DNA of 64,000 nt from Azorinus chamasolen (GCA_963576725.1 OY755247.1:10396618-10460617), one strand, 5' to 3'. Numbered from the stretch's first letter, positions 12,572-24,015 are shown. The notes: a model not told the origin generated them from the letters alone. Numbers and translations are program-made.

Positions 12572-12964
12572 AAATATGTCTACACATCTGCAAATAACAA
12601 GCAATTATCATGTGAAGTTATTGGACTACATATTATTTTAAACATTGATAAGTAATTCAAGATGGTCATCTTAAGCACTGTTTCATCCTTTCTAACCCTA
12701 ACCCTTTTTGGTCTCCCTAATCATCACAATGTCCTTTTATATCTCTTACAGAAGTCATCTGATATGGGTCTACTCTGTTTTCAAAGGCATGAAGCATTTA
12801 TACTAGGGAAAAGGTTGAAATATCAAAACAGAACAAGATGTGTTTGTGAAACACTATGCCCTTGACCTTTGACCCTGAAGGATGACCTTGACCTTTGACC
12901 CATGGGCCAGGGTGTTCGATGTGAGCCAACACATCGTCTTTGTGTGGTGACCATTTGTGCTAGG

Positions 12965-12996
12965 TTATTTTAAGATAAGATAAGATAAGATAAGCT
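12965..12996. repeat. (AAGAT)n microsatellite
   Basis: Four to five tandem copies of a five-base unit (TAAGATAAGATAAGATAAG). It lies between the end of the satellite and an inverted satellite fragment. Confidence 0.85.
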
Positions 12997-13065
12997 TTAT
13001 TTTGAGTCGGCAAGACATATACAAATAACATAAGCTCTCAAGAGCTTTTATAACCGACTATTTTG

Positions 13066-13160
13066 AAATTCACAGATAAAAGTTATAGAAGTGACATGAA
13101 ATTTGGGGCGGACGGACGGATGGAAGAACAGAGAAACAGACAGATAGACGGACGGATCTA
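13066..13160. repeat. inverted satellite fragment
   Basis: AATTCACAGATAAAAGTTAT followed by ATTTGGGGCGGACGGACGG is the reverse complement of the GTCCGTCC...TATCTGTGAAT part of the 0.6-kb unit to its left. Confidence 0.65.
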
Positions 13161-13174
13161 TCATAATTCCAGTC

Positions 13175-13282
13175 AAGCAAATAGAATAGTAGACCCTAAT
13201 CAGATGATTCCTCCAGGAGTTGTCTGATTCATACCTTTTCTGCTTGCAAAGTGGTGAAAAAGTTTTGTAAAAGGGACATTTT
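13175..13282. repeat. MITE A hairpin, degenerate
   Basis: AGTAGACCCTAATCAGATGA and TCCTCCAGGAG followed by TGTCTGATTC mark a decayed A palindrome. Neither terminus is intact. Confidence 0.55.
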
Positions 13283-13339
13283 AGGATCAACAATTAGACC
13301 AATAATTATTGTATTGGAAAAGATATATAGATGTATATA

Positions 13340-14800
13340 TACAAGAGGCCAAAATGTCACAAAATACGCCCGTCAAATGTCTTCAGTTGAATGGCCCTTA
13401 CTCCATATCAGGTGGCAATAAATCATGGAAATTAATATTTTTTTACGTTTAATCTATATAAGTCCCTAAACGAAAAAGGAAAAACGATTAATTTTAAGGA
13501 AAAGTGACCTTGACCTTGGTTGGGAAAAGCCCATATTCAGTAAGGTTCCTGCCCTCATTGATATCTATGCACATGTAAAGTTTCGTGAAGATTGGATATA
13601 CAGAACTAAAGTTATTGTCTGGAAATGGAAAAATTCTACTGAAAAACAATCTATTTTAGGAAAAGTGAGCTTGACCGTGGTCAGGCAAAGCCCATATTCA
13701 GTAGGGTTCCTGTCCTCATTGATATCAATGCACATTCGAAGTTTCATGAAGATCTGACATACAAAACTTAAGTTATCGTCTGGAAATGGGAAAATTCTAC
13801 GAAAAACAATCTATTTTTAGAAGAAAAACAAACGACCTTGACCTAAGTCGGGCAAAGCCCATATTCAAAAGGATTCCTGCCCTCACTGATACCAATGCAC
13901 ATGTGGAGTTTAATGAAGATTGGGCATACAGAACTAAAGTCATTGTCCGAAAAAAATACCACTGAACAACAATCTATTTTTAGGAAAGGTGACCTTAACC
14001 TTAGTCTGGTAAAGCCCAGGGTTTCTGCCCTTACTGATATCAATGCACATGTGAAGTTTCAGGAAGATCGGACATACAAAACTAAAGTTATCGTCCGGAA
14101 ATTGGAAAATTCTACAGAAAAACAATATATTTTAGAACAAAATGACCTTGACCTTGGTCGGGCAGAGCCAATATTCAATAGAGTTCCTGTCCTCATTGAT
14201 ATCAATGCACATGTTCAGTTTCATGAAGATCAGACATACAGAACTAAAGTTATAGTCCAGAAATGGGATATTCTACAGAAAAACAATCTATTTTTAGAAA
14301 ACAAATGACCTTGACCTTGGTTGGGCAAAGTCCATGTTAAATAAGGTTTCTACCCTCACTAATATCAATGCACATGTGGAGTTTCATGAAGATCGGGCAT
14401 ACAGAACTTAAGTTATCTTCCTAAAACGAAATAATACTACTGAAAAACAATCTATTTTTAGAAAAAAATAGCTTGACCTTGGTTAGGCAAAGCCCATATT
14501 CAATAGGGTTCCTGCCCTCACTGATATCAATACACATGTGGAGTTTCATAAAGATCGAGCACACATAACTAAAGTTATCATCCGGAAACAGAAAAATACT
14601 ACTGAAAAACAATCTAATTTTAGAAAAAGTGACCTTGACCCTGGTCTGGTAAAGCCCATAAACAATAGGGTTCCTGCCCTCATTGATATCAATGCACATG
14701 TAAAGCTTCATGAAGATCGATCATACAGAACTAAAGTTATCGTCTGGAAACGAATTGAGACGCCCGCCCGCCAGCCAGCCAACCGAAGGGTTTAAATTCA
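13340..14800. repeat. ~155-bp tandem array (pearl-like)
   Basis: Starts at ACAAGAGGCCAAAATGTCAC. About eight units follow, each with CTGCCCTCATTGATATCAAT, GCACATG, TTTCATGAAGATCGG, ACTAAAGTTATCGTC and GTGACCTTGACCTTGGT. It ends in CGCCCGCCCGCCAGCCAGCC. Frames of about 100 residues here encode the repeat in alternate strands and are not genes. Confidence 0.75.
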
Positions 14801-14905
14801 CATAATACACATGAAGACGGCCGTATAATAAATACATGAAAACATTTATTTGTGGACTGCAGTCAATCACAATATGTCCAGAATGAAGTTAGCTAGTGTT
14901 GTAGG

Positions 14906-16080
14906 GATTACCCCATTACTTAATGAATATTCATGAAGAAATCATAACTATCAATATTTATCACAGGGGGCCATTTCGTGGGTCTACATGGTCTAAAAGG
15001 TTAAAAAACAATTATTGGGTCGATTTAGTGTCATATTTAATTATATACAAGGGGTCTAACTACCCACTCGCAAATTTCACAACCGATTCGAAATAACGCC
15101 CGGTTTTGGACAGCCAAGATGGAATAACCACTAATATTTGGTATGAACGTGAAGCTGGGACATTGTACTTTTCAAATAATATAACTTTTGATACATTCCG
15201 ACTAAGCCGACTAGCCACTGCTGACGTGAAATTCCTACAAAATACGCTGATTTTGCTTACTCGAACGAGATCTCGCAACAACGATTTACCGCTTGGACCC
15301 CCTGTAAAACGGCCATAATCGCGATGCCTGGAGACAAAACGATTGTGCAATCAATACATATGACAACAAGCTATCGTTTACCTCTCAAGCTCCCTGTAGA
15401 CACTGATGCAGATCCGAAATGCAGGTGAATTTTCGTGCAATTAGCAGATTTAAATCTCTGTCAGGCTACTACGAGTCACATGACCCGCTTCCTTTACAAT
15501 AGCAACATCCGTGTGTCTGTTTCTTGTTTGCCCTATAAGCATGAGCGAGAACGCAGGGCACCATCCCTCGGTCAACAGGTGCCTTTTGACTGGCTAAGTA
15601 GAAACTAGGTCAAGTTGTTGCGAGATCTTGTCGGACTAAGAAAAATCAACCTATTGTGTAGGAATTTCACGTCGGCACTGGCTACAGATTATTCGGAATG
15701 TATCAAAAGTTATATTATTTGAAAAGTACAAGATCCCAGCTTCACGTTCGTACTAAACATTAGTGTTTTTTTTACCTTGGTAGTCCAAAACCGGGCGTTA
15801 TTTAGAATCGGTCGTGAAATTTTCGAATGGGTAGTTAGATCCCTTGTATATAAAATAACACTAAATCGATCCAATCATTTTTTTTTACCTTTTAGACCAT
15901 GTAGACCCACGAAATGGCCCCCTGTGATATTTATAAGCAGAATAATTACACCTGCACATGAACAGGTCAATTTGGCCATGATAGAAATTGTAGAATCTGA
16001 CCTATATCATTCAATAAGCAAAATACAGCTCCTACTGACGCTTCTGATCTGCCCGGTCTACTATTTGCAAATATAATTGT
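14906..16080. mobile_element. MITE A interrupted by an hAT-like element
   Basis: The A shell reads up to 14961 (AATGAATATTCATGAAG...) and resumes at 15935 (AAGCAGAATAATTACAC, then GATAGAAATTGTAGAATC and CAGCTCCTACTGACG). The intervening 965 bp is a separate insertion. Confidence 0.65.
14962..15926. mobile_element. hAT-like non-autonomous element, ~0.32-kb TIRs
   Basis: Ends CACAGGGGGCCATTTCGTGG and its inverse. The left arm spans about 14962-15279 and the right about 15612-15926, roughly 85-90 percent alike. The 8-bp ATATTTAT at 14954-14961 is repeated at 15927-15934. An 8-bp duplication with a CA-AGGGG end fits the hAT superfamily. The 330-bp centre shows no transposase. Frames of 70-99 residues in both arms are mirror-image accidents. 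Confidence 0.8.
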
Positions 16081-16099
16081 TTTTATCAAGTAAAGTGGT

Positions 16100-16330
16100 A
16101 TGGCACTGCAAAAAGAGTATACCTAGATCTGATGGCTTCTGTAGGAGCCATCTGATCAAGGTCTGCTCTATTTACTTATAATATTGAATTATAAAGATCC
16201 TATTCTACAGTGTCTGCCATAGGCAAACCATAATGTGTTCATGTATGATTATAAAATTTAAGCTAATAGATATCCATGACATCATTATTTGTTACATGAA
16301 TATTCATGAAGTAAAGGACTAATTAATGAC
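16100..16330. mobile_element. MITE A, reverse orientation, left end lost
   Basis: Hairpin AGATCTGATGGCTTCTGTAG and GAGCCATCTGATCAAGGTC, then the distal shell with CATGACATCATTATTTG and CATGAATATTCATGAAGTAA. Confidence 0.6.
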
Positions 16331-16360
16331 CCAGAAATAGATTTCATTTTTTGAGGGCAT

Positions 16361-16588
16361 TTAACCCTTTCCCTCATATTAATGTTTTTTCATGCCTTTG
16401 CAAAGAGGGTATCCCTGGAGCACCAGAGGGGCCGTCTGATCAGGATCTACTGTTTGCTTATGAAATTATAGCAGAACATACTCTAGGGTTTCTACCAATA
16501 CCGAACAATCGTATGTACAGAGTTCATTTTTAACAGCCAGCTAATAAATGCTATTGTTTACATGAATATTAAACAGGGAAAGGGTTAA
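16361..16588. mobile_element. MITE A, reverse orientation
   Basis: TTAACCCTTTCCCTCATATT at the left and AAACAGGGAAAGGGTTAA at the right. The hairpin is disrupted (GGAGCACCAGAGGGGCCG). Confidence 0.75.
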
Positions 16589-16816
16589 AATAGGTTTTTG
16601 CTGTATTCTGAATTCTTACCTTAGACAGGTAAGCCTGTATCTATAGGCAGAGCATTATTAACTGTAGTCCCTTTTATCAATTCATCCAGCATCTTCCATC
16701 AACATGGTTGATTGGTCACTCAGATGAATTCCCATCCAAAGCTGAAAAACAGGTATATTGTACGTATTATTACGTACCTCATGTCAGACTATTCATGTAA
16801 GCAAAAAAGAGAACAC

Positions 16817-17148
16817 TTAACCCTTTCTTCTATAATTATGCCTAAAGTTCTACTAATTAATTTAAGATATTATACCAGACAAGAGAATATTTAAAACTTT
16901 CTTCCATAAACATGCCTTTCTACGCATTTGCAAATAGAGCAGACTCAGACCAGACAACTCCTATTGGAGCAGTCTGATTAGGGTCTGCGCTGTTTGCTTA
17001 TGTGTAATACAGATATGGTTCTAGCTTCTGCCATGATCACAATTTCCTGTGTCCATGTGCTTTTATAACAATTTATCTAATTAATATTGATGATCATTTG
17101 ATGTCATTACTTTTTACATGAATATTAATGGCGAACAGGCCGGGTTAA
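16817..17148. mobile_element. MITE A, reverse, left end duplicated
   Basis: TTAACCCTTTCTTCTATAAT begins the element. A near-repeat of that edge (AAAACTTTCTTCCATAAAC) follows about 80 bp in, then the hairpin GACAACTCCTATTGGAG. The right end is CGAACAGGCCGGGTTAA. Confidence 0.65.
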
Positions 17149-17308
17149 GGCAAACGCCAGATTGTGAATGCAAATGAGCATTACCCTTCCATATTTTTAA
17201 GCATAATGTGAAGATTCTGATTATATCATAATCATGCCTCTTCAATATCCATTGATCTGGTTCTACATTCACTGGTTTGCTGTGCTGCATAAAATACTAA
17301 AGGATTTA

Positions 17309-17493
17309 TAGGACTCAAGCTGGAGCTCTCCATCAGGGAGAAGTTTAGTGGTATTGAGGGAGAAGTTTTGGTTCTTATTTTGTATCTCCCTGTGTTCTAC
17401 ATAATAAAACTTCTTCCTCAGCTCTAAACAGGGAGAAGTATGCAGGGTTAGGGAGACTTTTTCTCCTAAATTACCCTCTTGCTTGAGCCCTGT
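17309..17493. mobile_element. small MITE with AGGGCTCAAGC ends
   Basis: TAGGACTCAAGC at the left is inverted as GCTTGAGCCCTG at the right. The interior repeats AGGGAGAAG and CTTCTCCC phrases. No other copy was recognised in the window. Confidence 0.6.
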
Positions 17494-17545
17494 TTAACTC
17501 AGATACCCATGCATATTACATGTGTCACAATTACAGTACTACAGT

Positions 17546-17653
17546 TTAACCCTTTACAGTCATGAATATTCATGTACCATTATAGAAAATAATCTTATTA
17601 ATATTCCTGGCGTCATTATTTCTTACATGAATATTCAACAGGAAAATGGTTAA
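17546..17653. mobile_element. MITE A without its hairpin
   Basis: TTAACCCTTTACAGTCATGA to GGAAAATGGTTAA. The distal shell (ATTAATATTCCTGGCGTC) is present, but the whole palindrome and left shell are missing. It is an internally deleted copy. Confidence 0.6.
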
Positions 17654-17754
17654 ATGGAAGTTATTCTTTAATAAATTGTTTCTTGCACATTAACTATTCG
17701 TGCCATGGTTATTATGTGTAGATGTATACCAAATATAAATTTAATAACTGAGGG

Positions 17755-17920
17755 AGGAGTGTGCGATCCGAGCAACCCATGTTCAAATACGGACGGACCA
17801 ACCGATCGCCCGAATGACTGCTGGGCAGGGTAATTCCAGTATACCCCCTGGCTGTTATTGTAAACCTCTGACTTTAAATAAATATTAATTAAATTACTTG
17901 ACTTGACTTGACTTACCTTG
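17755..17920. repeat. repeat tail with (CTTGA)n microsatellite
   Basis: Unique-looking sequence (GAGGGAGGAGTGTGCGATCC) ends in TTGACTTGACTTGACTTACC. A short tandem tail like this can mark a LINE or SINE 3' end, but no family is recognised. Confidence 0.4.
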
Positions 17921-17934
17921 AAGAAGTATGCAGG

Positions 17935-18015
17935 GGTATAATGAAATATGGAACATGGAACACTGTAGCCATTTTAGAATCTAAAGAAATAGATCTATCA
18001 AATTCCAAGATTTCC
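17935..18015. repeat. MITE A shell fragment
   Basis: AATGAAATATGGAACATGGA and TTTAGAATCTAAAGAAATAG match the left shell of A (compare 2900-2980). The hairpin and both ends are absent. Confidence 0.55.
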
Positions 18016-19960
18016 AGAAGGGTATTTCAAGCACAAGAAGCAGAAAAAGACTGCCCAATCAGATTTCACTCAACAGTGCAGGGTGAATTTTAGCATAAAA
18101 GGACATTGCTTCCTATGGTTTGCATACCTTCAGTCACTGTCAGCATTAATCAAAGATCTCAGCCGCATGTAGCCGGCTTCGGCGGAAGCAGCACCGAGTA
18201 GCCGCAAAAGTCTTTTCACCATAGACCGGCTGGTATTTCCTGTCATGCTCGGTGGTGTTGTACATTTATTGGCTCAAAGAATATGCCACACAAAGCCAAA
18301 CTATGGAAAAAATGTGTCCTTCCTGATGTGCCGCCAAGGCCTGAAAAACAGGGAAACCACATGAAATATACAAAAATCCTTGAAAAATGCTTTAAGATAC
18401 ATGTTCAGAACTCTAATTTGAGTGTTTATGTTATGATTTAGCTAAATATTGTTGTTTCTTTAGTGAAACTGTCAAGTTATGAGAAATTCACAATAAAAAC
18501 AATGCTTTGTTACCTTTCTAAAGTCATCTGACCAACTTAGCTTCACCATATTCAAAGAACCCCATAACAGAGGGCACTCAAACTTCAAAACTCAAGGCCA
18601 GCAGATACAAATAGATTTCAGAAATAGAAATAGCACTCTTTTCCCTTGCTTAGCAGCCACAGAAATAACAGTCGCGTCTGTCTGAAGCTACAAATAAGGG
18701 TTAAGAGTCGCCCGCTTTGCATGCTTGATGAACAATCTTTAGCGGTTACAATTTATGTAGAGCTCTGCACTGTTAAAGTTATTAAATGTAGAAAAAATGC
18801 AATAAAACTAGAAAGAGACACTCTGAAAATGCAAATTTGATTGAGATGAATATTAGATCTTGGAAATTATGTAAGAAAACACATTGGAAGAGCCAAATAA
18901 AATGACAGGAAGCACCGAAAGAGTCGGTCGCGCGGCTAGATCCAATGAAAAACTGCGATTTATGCGCTTCAAGCTAAATTTATGAGATGCTAAATGCTGG
19001 AATCTGTCCGAAACTTCACGAAATACTTTACTTTGCCAAATTTGATACATATGAGGGACCTTTGATTCCAGAGAAAGATATTTCTCCAGCAGGGAGATGT
19101 CAAAAAGTAGCCTAAGGCAATTTTAGGAAGGCTTTCGGACGATACCGACACTTCAAAGTTGCCCGTCATTAGCCAAAATTTCTCAATTTAATAAAAAATG
19201 CTTGAAATTCAACAAAAATATACTCAGCCGGGTTGTTATATGCTGTTTAGATCCTATCAAGGCCAAATAGTCTGATGTAAGTGCAGGAGAGGTCTTTATA
19301 CTGAACCGTTTAACACATTTTTTTAAAAAATCTCAATTTCTTCAAATCTACTGAGATCTGTTGAAAACTCTCTCATGTGCAAGCTTCTTTAGTCATAAAT
19401 TACCTACATGTGAAATTTCAGGGCAGTAATCCTTACCGTTTTGAAGATATTCCATTTTAACAGTTTCTGTTATAGGTGTGAGCCCGGTCACTTTTGCCCT
19501 TCTTTATTCTATGTAAAAACAGGCATTTTCTGCGTCCCATAGCTACTTCCAGGCATAGATTTGGGTTATACCCTCTTAACACGTTCATATTTAGTCCAAA
19601 CACAGTCTCTAGATCACCAGAAAACAAGGTCAAGAACGTTGACTTTTTTCGCTACACACAAAAGTATGTACACACCGTCTATTTCGCTTTAAATTTGGGC
19701 CATTCTGACGCTCCACACACATATTTCCCAACATCCACCAGAGGAAGTAGTCCTGCAAGAGAGTCACAAAAAATGACCCCAATGGGCAGAGAATACACAC
19801 AATAACTTGAAAATATGCAATTATTCAGCCTGTCAAGTTCTTAAGAGACACTTATTAGCTCATATTTAAAGCACTGCAGTTCTAAAGAACTACTTCTTAC
19901 TGTACTACGACCTCCGGAAGCAATTGCTCACCGGGGTCACACCATCTGCAGTCCAAGATA
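18016..19960. other. long stretch, no recognised gene
   Basis: Frames are all under 110 residues, without a recognisable domain or credible splice pattern. Several poly-A and poly-T stretches and a GACGATACCGACACTTC phrase suggest old interspersed repeat, but no terminus or second copy was found here. Confidence 0.4.
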
Positions 19961-20638
19961 GAGGGGGAAACCCTTAGACTGTAGAAGTATATTATAAAGT
20001 ATAACCCACAGGGCAGGGCAGGGCCAAATTTAACCTCAGAACTATGATATTTACAAAATTTATAAAGATATACTAAGTAAATATATACACCAATTTCATC
20101 AAATATCTAAGCTCTGGGACTTGTAGTTTTTGACAAGTAGATTTTTAAAGCTTTCCCTATGCCTATAACTACTAAGTGAACTCAACACTCTGCTAGTGCT
20201 AAAGAAAACTTAAACAACAGTCTGCTTCAAAAAACTGGCCACCCCTGGGACAGGGCCAATTTTGACCCCAGGGGTGTAATTTATATAACTTTTGTAGAGA
20301 ATGTGAATATGATGCTATGTGCCAAATATGAAAGTTGAGAACCTTCCAGTTTCAGAGGAGAAGATTTTCAAAGTTTTCACTATATGTTTCTATTGAAAAC
20401 TTGACACCCCCAGGGTGGGGCCAATTTTGACTCCAGGGGCATAATTTATATAACTTTTGTAGAGGACCTACAGATGATGCTATGTGCCAAAGATGAAAGC
20501 TGAGAACCCTGTAGATTCAGAGGAGAAGATTTTTAAAGGTTCAAATTGTTGACGTGGGACGACGTACGACGACGGAAGACGGACATCAGGCAATCACAAA
20601 AGCTCACCCTGAGCACTTTGTGCTCTGGTGAGCAAAAA
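19961..20638 (+). mobile_element. GCTCACC-ended non-autonomous element, copy 1
   Basis: Contains CAGGGCCAATTTTGACYCCA and GATGCTATGTGCCAAAGATG repeats. It ends with CAAAAGCTCACCCTGAGCAC and the hairpin partner GTGCTCTGGTGAGC. A second copy lies at 23430-23917. This end is very common in molluscan DNA (from memory). Element class is uncertain, possibly Helitron-related, since the only palindrome is at the 3' end. Confidence 0.65.
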
Positions 20639-20639
20639 A

Positions 20640-22385
20640 GCCTTTGTTCTACGCCTCTGTAATAGTCACTTTATGAAACCATTGTGATAAATAGAGCATT
20701 TGCTCCATAGGAGTAAATGCTCTATTTATCACAATGGTTTCAAATCTACACAATTCTGAATTTGTCCTTGTCTCTAATTAATGCTCCTTATTATACCCCC
20801 CTTTTGAAAAAATGGGGGTATATTGCTTTGCACATGTCGGTCGGTCGGTCGGTCGGTCTGTCGGTCGGTCGGTCGGTCGGTCGGTCGGTAGATCGATGGT
20901 TTCCGAATGATAACTAATAAACGACTTGGCCTAGAATCTTCAAACTTGCTGTGGTGCTTGGTCATGACAAGTAGATGACCCCTATTGTTTTTGAGGTCAC
21001 TAGGTCAAAGGTCAAGGTCACCATGACCTTAAATGGTGAAATAGTTTCCGATCAATAACTGCTCAAGGGTTTGGCTTGGGATCTTCAAACTTGCTGTGGT
21101 GGTTGGTCATGACCACTAGATGACCCCTATTGATTTTGAGGTCACTAGTTCAAAGGTCAAGGTCACCATGACCTTAAATGGTTAAATGGTTTCCGATCAA
21201 TAACTGCTCAAGGATTTAGCTTAGAATCTTCAAACTTGCTGTGGTAGTTGGTCATGACCACTGGATGACCCCTATTTATTTTGAGGTCACTAGGTCAAAG
21301 GTCAAGGTCACCATGACCTTAAATGGTAGAATGGTTTCTGATCAATAACTGCTCAAGGGTTTGGCTTAGGACCTTCAAATTTGCTTAGGTGGTTGGTCAT
21401 TGAAACTAGATGAGTCCTGTTGTTTTTTAGGTCACTAGGTCAAAGGTCAAGGTCACAGTGACCTTAAAGGGTGAAATGGTTTGCGATCAATAACTGCTCA
21501 AGGGTTTGGCCTAGGACCTTCAAATTTGCTGTGGTGGTTGGTAATGACCACTAGATGACCCCTATTGTTTTTTAGGTCACTAGGTCAAAGGTCAAGGTCA
21601 CCATGCTCTTAACTGGTGAAACGGTTTGCGATCAATAACTGCTCAAGGGTTTGGCTTAGAATCTTCAATATTGCTGCGGTAGTTGGTCATGACAACTGGA
21701 TGACCCCTATTGTATTTGAGGTCACTAGGTCAAAGGTCAAGGTCACCATGACCTTAACTTGTAAAATGGTTTCTGATCAATAACTGCTCAAGGGTTTGGC
21801 TTAGGATCTTCAAATTTGCTGTGGTAGTTGGTCATGACCACTGGATGACCCCGATTGATTTTTAGGTCAAAGGTCAAGGTCACCATGACCTTAACTGGTG
21901 AAATGGTTTGCGATCGATAACTGCTCAAGGGTTTGGCTTAGGATCTTCAAACTTGCTGTGGTGGTTGGTCATGACCGATAGATAACCCCTATTATTTTTA
22001 GGTCACTAGATCAAAGGTCAAGGTCATCATGACCTTAACTGATGAAATGGTTTCCAATTAATAACTGCTCAATGGTTTGGGTCGGGATCTTCAAACTTGC
22101 TGTGGTAGTTGGTCGTGACCACTAGATGACCCCTATAGTTGTTGAGGTCACTAGGTCAGAGGTCAAGGTCACCATGACCTTAATATGTGAAATGTTTTCA
22201 GATCAATAAATGATCAGTGGTTTGGCTTAGGATCTTCAAAGTTGCTGTGGTGATTAGTCATGACCGCTTGATGACCTCTATAGTTGAGGTCACTAGATCA
22301 AAGGTCAGAGGGTCTGGGGGGTATACATGTTTTACAAACATCTCTTGTTAGTAGATTGATTCAAAGAGGTAGGATCTGAAAAAAG
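20640..22385. mobile_element. MITE B interrupted by a pearl-like array
   Basis: B reads from the shell CTGTAATAGTCACTTTATG, through a near-perfect palindrome (apex TGCTCCATAGGAGTA), to CTCTAATTAATGCTCCTTAT at 20792. It resumes at 22349 with AGTAGATTGATTCAAAGAGG. Uninterrupted B copies read straight through this point. Confidence 0.7.
20793..22348. mobile_element. pearl-like element with ~146-bp tandem units
   Basis: Begins with the hairpin ATACCCCCCTTTTG...AATGGGGGTAT and a GTCGGTCGGTCGG microsatellite (20837-20889), and ends GGGGGGTATACATG...CATCTCTTG. Nine units each carry AACTGCTCAAGGGTTTGGCT, TTCAAACTTGCTGTGG, GTCACTAGGTCAAAGGTCAA and CCATGACCTTAA. TTA occurs at both host junctions and may be a target duplication. 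Confidence 0.8.
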
Positions 22386-23290
22386 TCTTTGTGATAAATA
22401 GAGCATTTGCTCCATAGGAGTAAATGCACTATTTATCACAATGGTTTCAAATCTACACAATTCTGAAATTTTCCTTTTCTCTAATTAACCCTTTCCCTCA
22501 TATAAACATGTTTTCACACATTTGCAAACAGAGTAGACCCAGATTTACCTCTTTGAATAAGCAGACAACATTTCTAACAGATGACAACCCTATCACTGCT
22601 TAGCATGACTTGACCGAAATTAGCAAACATTTTGGATGCTGATCTGACGCATACCGGTATGTAACTTTATATGTGGTTTGTATATGAGTTAATTTACTCC
22701 TATGGAGCAAATGATCTATTTATCACAATGGTTTGAAATCTACACAATTCTGAAATTTTCCTTTTCTCTAATTAATGCTCCTTATCAGTAGATTTATTCA
22801 AAGAGGTAGGATCTGAAAAAGGCCTTTGTGATAAATAGAGCATTTGCTAACCATTGTGATAAATAGAGCATTTGCTCCAAAGGAGTAACTGTTCTATTTA
22901 TCACATTGGTTTTAAATCTACACAATTCTGAAATTTTCCTTTTCTATAATTAATGCTCCTTATCAGTAGATTTATTCAAAGAGGTAGGATCTGATAAAAT
23001 CCTTTGTGATAAATAGAGCATTTGCTCCATAGGAGTAAATGCTCTATTTAATTATTTATCACAATGGTTTCAAATTTACACAATTCTGAAATTTTCATTT
23101 TCTCTAATTAATGCTCCTTAATAGTAGATTTATTCAAAGAGGTATAATAGTCATTTTATGAAACCATTGTGATAAATAGAGCATTTGCTCCATAGGAGTA
23201 AATGCTCTATTTATCACAATTTGGTTTCAAATCTACACATAGATTCTGAAATTTTCCAAGAGGTAGGATCTGAAAATAGCCTATGAGGGA
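22386..23290. repeat. cluster of MITE B hairpin copies
   Basis: About four successive B palindromes (near 22388-22445, 22680-22735, 22850-22915 and 23007-23070), then a fifth at 23160-23225. They are separated by the same linker (ACACAATTCTGAAATTTTCC, ATGCTCCTTATCAG). A piece of MITE A lies at 22487-22545. The pattern suggests unequal exchange or repeated self-insertion; the cluster ends ATGAGGGAATGGGTTTAA. Confidence 0.7.
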
Positions 23291-23429
23291 ATGGGTTTAA
23301 CGTTAACAACAGTGTGAACAAACAGACACTAATTCTGAAGCAGACACCTTTATAGAGTTTTGACCAGGAACTTGACCTATCCAGTGATTGCGTAAGACAG
23401 ACTGAGTATCTGGGGTCCTTCTAGCTCAG

Positions 23430-23917
23430 GGGAGCCTTTAGAGTGTAAAAGTCTATTTTAAAGTATAACCAACAGGGCAGGGCCAATTTTAACCTCAGAA
23501 CTATGATATTAACCAATTAAGGTATACTAAGTAAATCTATACACCAAATATCTAAGCTCTGTGACATGTAGTTTTTGACAAGAAGATTTTTAAAGTTTTC
23601 CCCATGCCTAACCTAAGTGAACCCAGCATTCTGCTACTTATACAGAAAACAACAGTCAGCTAGAGAAAACTGGCCACCCCTGGGACCGTGGCGGGGCCAA
23701 TTTTGACTCCAGGGACATAATTTATATAACTTTTGTAGAGGACCTTTTATAGGTGATGCTATGTGCCAAAGATGAAAGCTGAGAACTCTGTAGATTCAGA
23801 GGAGAAGACTTTTAAAGGTTCAAACTGTTGACAACGCACGACAAACGCAGACAGACGGCAGACATCAGACGATTACAAAAGCTCACCCTGAGCACTTTGT
23901 GCTCTGGTGAGCTAAAA
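23430..23917 (+). mobile_element. GCTCACC-ended non-autonomous element, copy 2
   Basis: Shares with 19961-20638 the phrases AGTATAACCAACAGGGCAGG, TTTTTGACAAGAAGATTTTT and the closing GCTCACCCTGAGCACTTTG. It is shorter, lacking one internal repeat. Confidence 0.65.
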
Positions 23918-24015
23918 ATATCATTATATTTGATAAAGTACTGTTGGTTACTTTAGGAATTTTGTTGTTCTGTCTTCAATATAAATAGCAATTATTCACA
24001 TATACCTCCCTAAAT

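Larger units (their letters stand above)
7020..12835. repeat. satellite array, ~0.32- and ~0.61-kb units
   Basis: The landmark TTTCATCCTTTCTAACCCTA recurs near 7329, 7651, 8270, 8878, 9890, 11072, 11681 and 12681. Unit length is about 320 bp at the left edge, then about 610 bp, or 1.0-1.2 kb where a second repeat is inserted. Each full unit has a GTCCGTCCGTC tract, GGTCAAAGGTCAAGGTCATC and ACCAATCAGAGACCACC. The repeated 60-100 residue frames with HPSVRPSVCPS-like stretches come from the microsatellite and are not genes. Confidence 0.85.

Noticed and set aside
7329..12710. TAACCCTAACCCT resembling telomere repeat
   Set aside because: Only two copies per satellite unit, always in the same unit context; not a telomeric array.
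7207..12865. About fifteen frames of 60-100 residues with HPSVRPSVCPS or LSTVSSFLTLTLFGP stretches
   Set aside because: They recur with each satellite unit and reflect the GTCCGTCC tract and unit sequence, not a protein family.
13565..14795. Overlapping 60-137 residue frames on both strands
   Set aside because: Each is a read-through of the ~155-bp tandem array; the same segments repeat within one frame.
15060..16076. Frames of 70-99 residues
   Set aside because: They lie in the inverted arms of the hAT-like element and mirror each other.
19494..19805. 103-residue plus-strand frame
   Set aside because: No domain, no splice context, and low-complexity hydrophilic composition; likely chance.
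20717..20965. GRSVGRSVGRSV-like and RPTDRPTDRQTD-like frames
   Set aside because: Products of the (GTCG)n microsatellite on the two strands.
22386..23290. Regularly spaced palindromes suggesting a CRISPR array
   Set aside because: The sequence has spliced genes and LINEs, so it is eukaryotic. The units are MITE B copies with conserved linkers, not unique spacers.
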